Shown here one piece after another: positions 62,220 to 64,000 of a stretch of 64,000 nucleotides of DNA. Within the stretch, counting starts at the first letter, position 1; each line of letters begins with the position of its first letter. The stretch is from Norana najaformis. Taxonomy: Eukaryota > Annelida > Clitellata > Crassiclitellata > Hormogastridae. The translations under genes were made by a program, and so were the position numbers. Under the pieces are notes generated by a model, which saw only the letters and a list, made by a program, of their open reading frames with translations, ran no database searches and had not been told where the DNA came from. The stretch covers positions 35,859,063 to 35,923,062 of the forward strand of contig OZ029918.1 in the NCBI GenBank assembly GCA_964023275.1, written 5' to 3'.

Positions 62220-62372
62220 CCGTCTGACTGCCTAACCTTTGGATCTTGACCCGGAACCGAATCTGACACAACCCCCCCTATCGATTTGCTTCACTGAGCG
62301 CTTGTGGAAAAGCGGGTTCCCACGACTTCGCTTTCCATGGCCGTTGTAGAAATCTTCAGCTTGCAGTTACAA
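62220..62372 (+). mobile_element. SINE family A copy
   Basis: GGATCTTGACCCGGAACCGA, CTATCGATTTGCTTCACTGA, GCGCTTGTGGAAAAGC, TGTAGAAATCTTCAGCTTGC. Diverged, with the (TTACGA) tail decayed. Confidence 0.8.
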
Positions 62373-64000
62373 TCTAGTTATCCAGTTCAAAAATTATAAC
62401 AGTAAGTATTCTAATTCTGGAAAATTCTGGCTGGAACAGGCCAGTGAAATGAATGTGCCTTCGATTTTGTTGTCATAAAAAGCTGAGCTGGATGCCAACT
62501 TTGTCACTGCAAACTGCTCAATGTGGTCCTCAACATAGGCCTTTGTACACTGTCGTACATCCCTCCTGCTCCCTACATGCATGGATATAGGCCTAAGCAA
62601 AGGCTACAACAATAATCTCTCTCTCTCTCGCTCTCTCACACACACACACACAACGTTTTTCACTTGCAGCCTCAATTTAAATCTTTTACCACTGAATTCA
62701 CCTGGTGAGATCCCTCACCATCACTGTTTTGAACAGACACCAAATCATTTTAGGTCCCCACGTACACACCATGCTAGCTCCCAAGACAAAAAGTCTTAAA
62801 CATATCTTTATGTTTAATACTTAATTAACAGCAAACAGCTACAATCATATTAAATGTACACTTAGTCTGCAATTACAGCACACATTAATGTAGTGAGAAT
62901 GTTCACAGGAATTTTAAAATACTTCATTTTACATTAACTGTGACTGCCACCCAGGCAATTCGTACGACCTTCTAGGTTACTTACAAAAGGTCGGCCACAA
63001 AAACTGTGCACCGCCGTTGCACAAAAAATCTGCTAGCAACACCACCTCTGCAAGCGTATGCTACAAAAAGGACCAATAACAGACCACTGAGTTCAAACTG
63101 ACAGAATGTTTCAAGGGCCTTCAAAGTTGAAACATCACAAAGTTGTGAATAAATCGCAAACCTGGGACATCTCAGTGTATTAAATATCTCGTTGTTCTGA
63201 ATTCATTCATGGGTATTTTCTGTATATCATCTCTTTATTCTGAATTCATGCAGGGGTATTTTCTGCACATCAAACATTAACTCTTACTAATAAACTGGAA
63301 AATTTACCAGATTACTTTACAGGCAACTGAAGACTACATCATGAAAGAAGACAATCAGTCAGGCTACATTCTAACACATGTCTCGCAGAACAAATATAAA
63401 AATTAAGAATCACGCCAGGAAAATAATTGTTAATGAGATAAGAAAGTTTTCGGCTTGTAGATTCCAGGAAAACGAAAACGAGTTGCACATTTTAAAAACA
63501 AATTAACTATTAACAGTAAGAATGTTCGATCCCTTAGATAAATTAGCCAAACAAAGTAGAGGACACAAAACAGAATAAAAAACGCAACCTCTTCTCATAA
63601 CCGCATACCCTTTGCAAGAGCGAATTGGTCAATAAAATATTCACGTCACTACAATAATCACAAACAATTAGTCTCTCAAAATGACCTGCTAGACAGAAAA
63701 ACCATCCAGCATGTGAATCTAAGGAGTGAACAGCTACAAGGGTCCTATTTGATTTGGAAAACAATGTTACGTTGGCAGATTATACAATCATACATCTACG
63801 CAAAACTCGGCAATACAAGTATACATAGTGTATATGCACAGAAACACACGTGCAACACACATACACATATACATTTATCAGATAATATTAAAACACCTAG
63901 ATTTACATACAGCAATGCGGCCCTGTGTTCTGCTAGAATCAACAGATAAAGCAGAGAGACATAGCAGACTAAAAACTGACAGAGAGATGATAGATGAAGT
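62373..64000. other. Intergenic DNA, no gene seen
   Basis: Only small repeats: (TC/AC)n at 62616-62652 and a duplicated TCTGAATTCATxCATGGGTATTTTCTG unit at 63197 and 63239. No coding exon or RNA gene supported. Confidence 0.55.

Overview
The window is nuclear DNA of an invertebrate animal. It has one long multi-exon gene with metazoan splice sites, CR1/L2-type non-LTR retrotransposon remnants, several tRNA-derived SINE families and very abundant CATA/CACA-type microsatellites. I favour a lophotrochozoan, but nothing in the sequence fixes the phylum. There are no operons, CRISPR arrays or rRNA genes.

One protein gene is certain. It lies on the minus strand and is the ARHGAP21/ARHGAP23 orthologue (RhoGAP19D in flies). 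Nineteen coding exons were traced by hand from 47056 down to the stop at 20398-20400. All their phases agree, giving 2,179 residues without the N-terminus: PDZ (about residues 14-145), a long disordered linker, PH (about 771-880), RhoGAP (about 984-1185, arginine finger at 27063-27065), and a 967-residue Ser/Thr-rich tail in the last exon. A probable 3' UTR runs to about 18305. The exon holding the start codon was not found. A CpG-rich block at 56455-56625 is the best promoter candidate.

Layout: 1-15000 is intergenic, with a perfect (TCCG)104 tract, an LTR-like TATA promoter block, 58-bp and 31/37-bp minisatellites, a purine tract, SINEs and a LINE 3' half (12609-13622). At 15200-15250 there is an NRF1 plus YY1 motif pair of the TATA-less housekeeping type, which may start a plus-strand transcript. 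16000-18300 holds SINE and repeat debris. 18305-47056 is the ARHGAP gene, whose introns are full of SINEs and minisatellites. 47056-56600 is probably its 5' intron(s), dominated by a 42-bp array at the first recognised exon and a 3.8-kb, 53-bp array with higher-order structure. 57000-64000 is repeat-rich, with no gene I can support.

The most interesting signals are places where repeats touch splice sites: the PDZ-start exon lies between 42-bp and 36-bp minisatellites and each 42-bp unit carries a copy of its 3' splice site; the PDZ-exon donor and a RhoGAP-exon acceptor each have a duplicated copy nearby; and one RhoGAP intron uses a GC donor. I found no evidence of a novel enzymatic or defence system.
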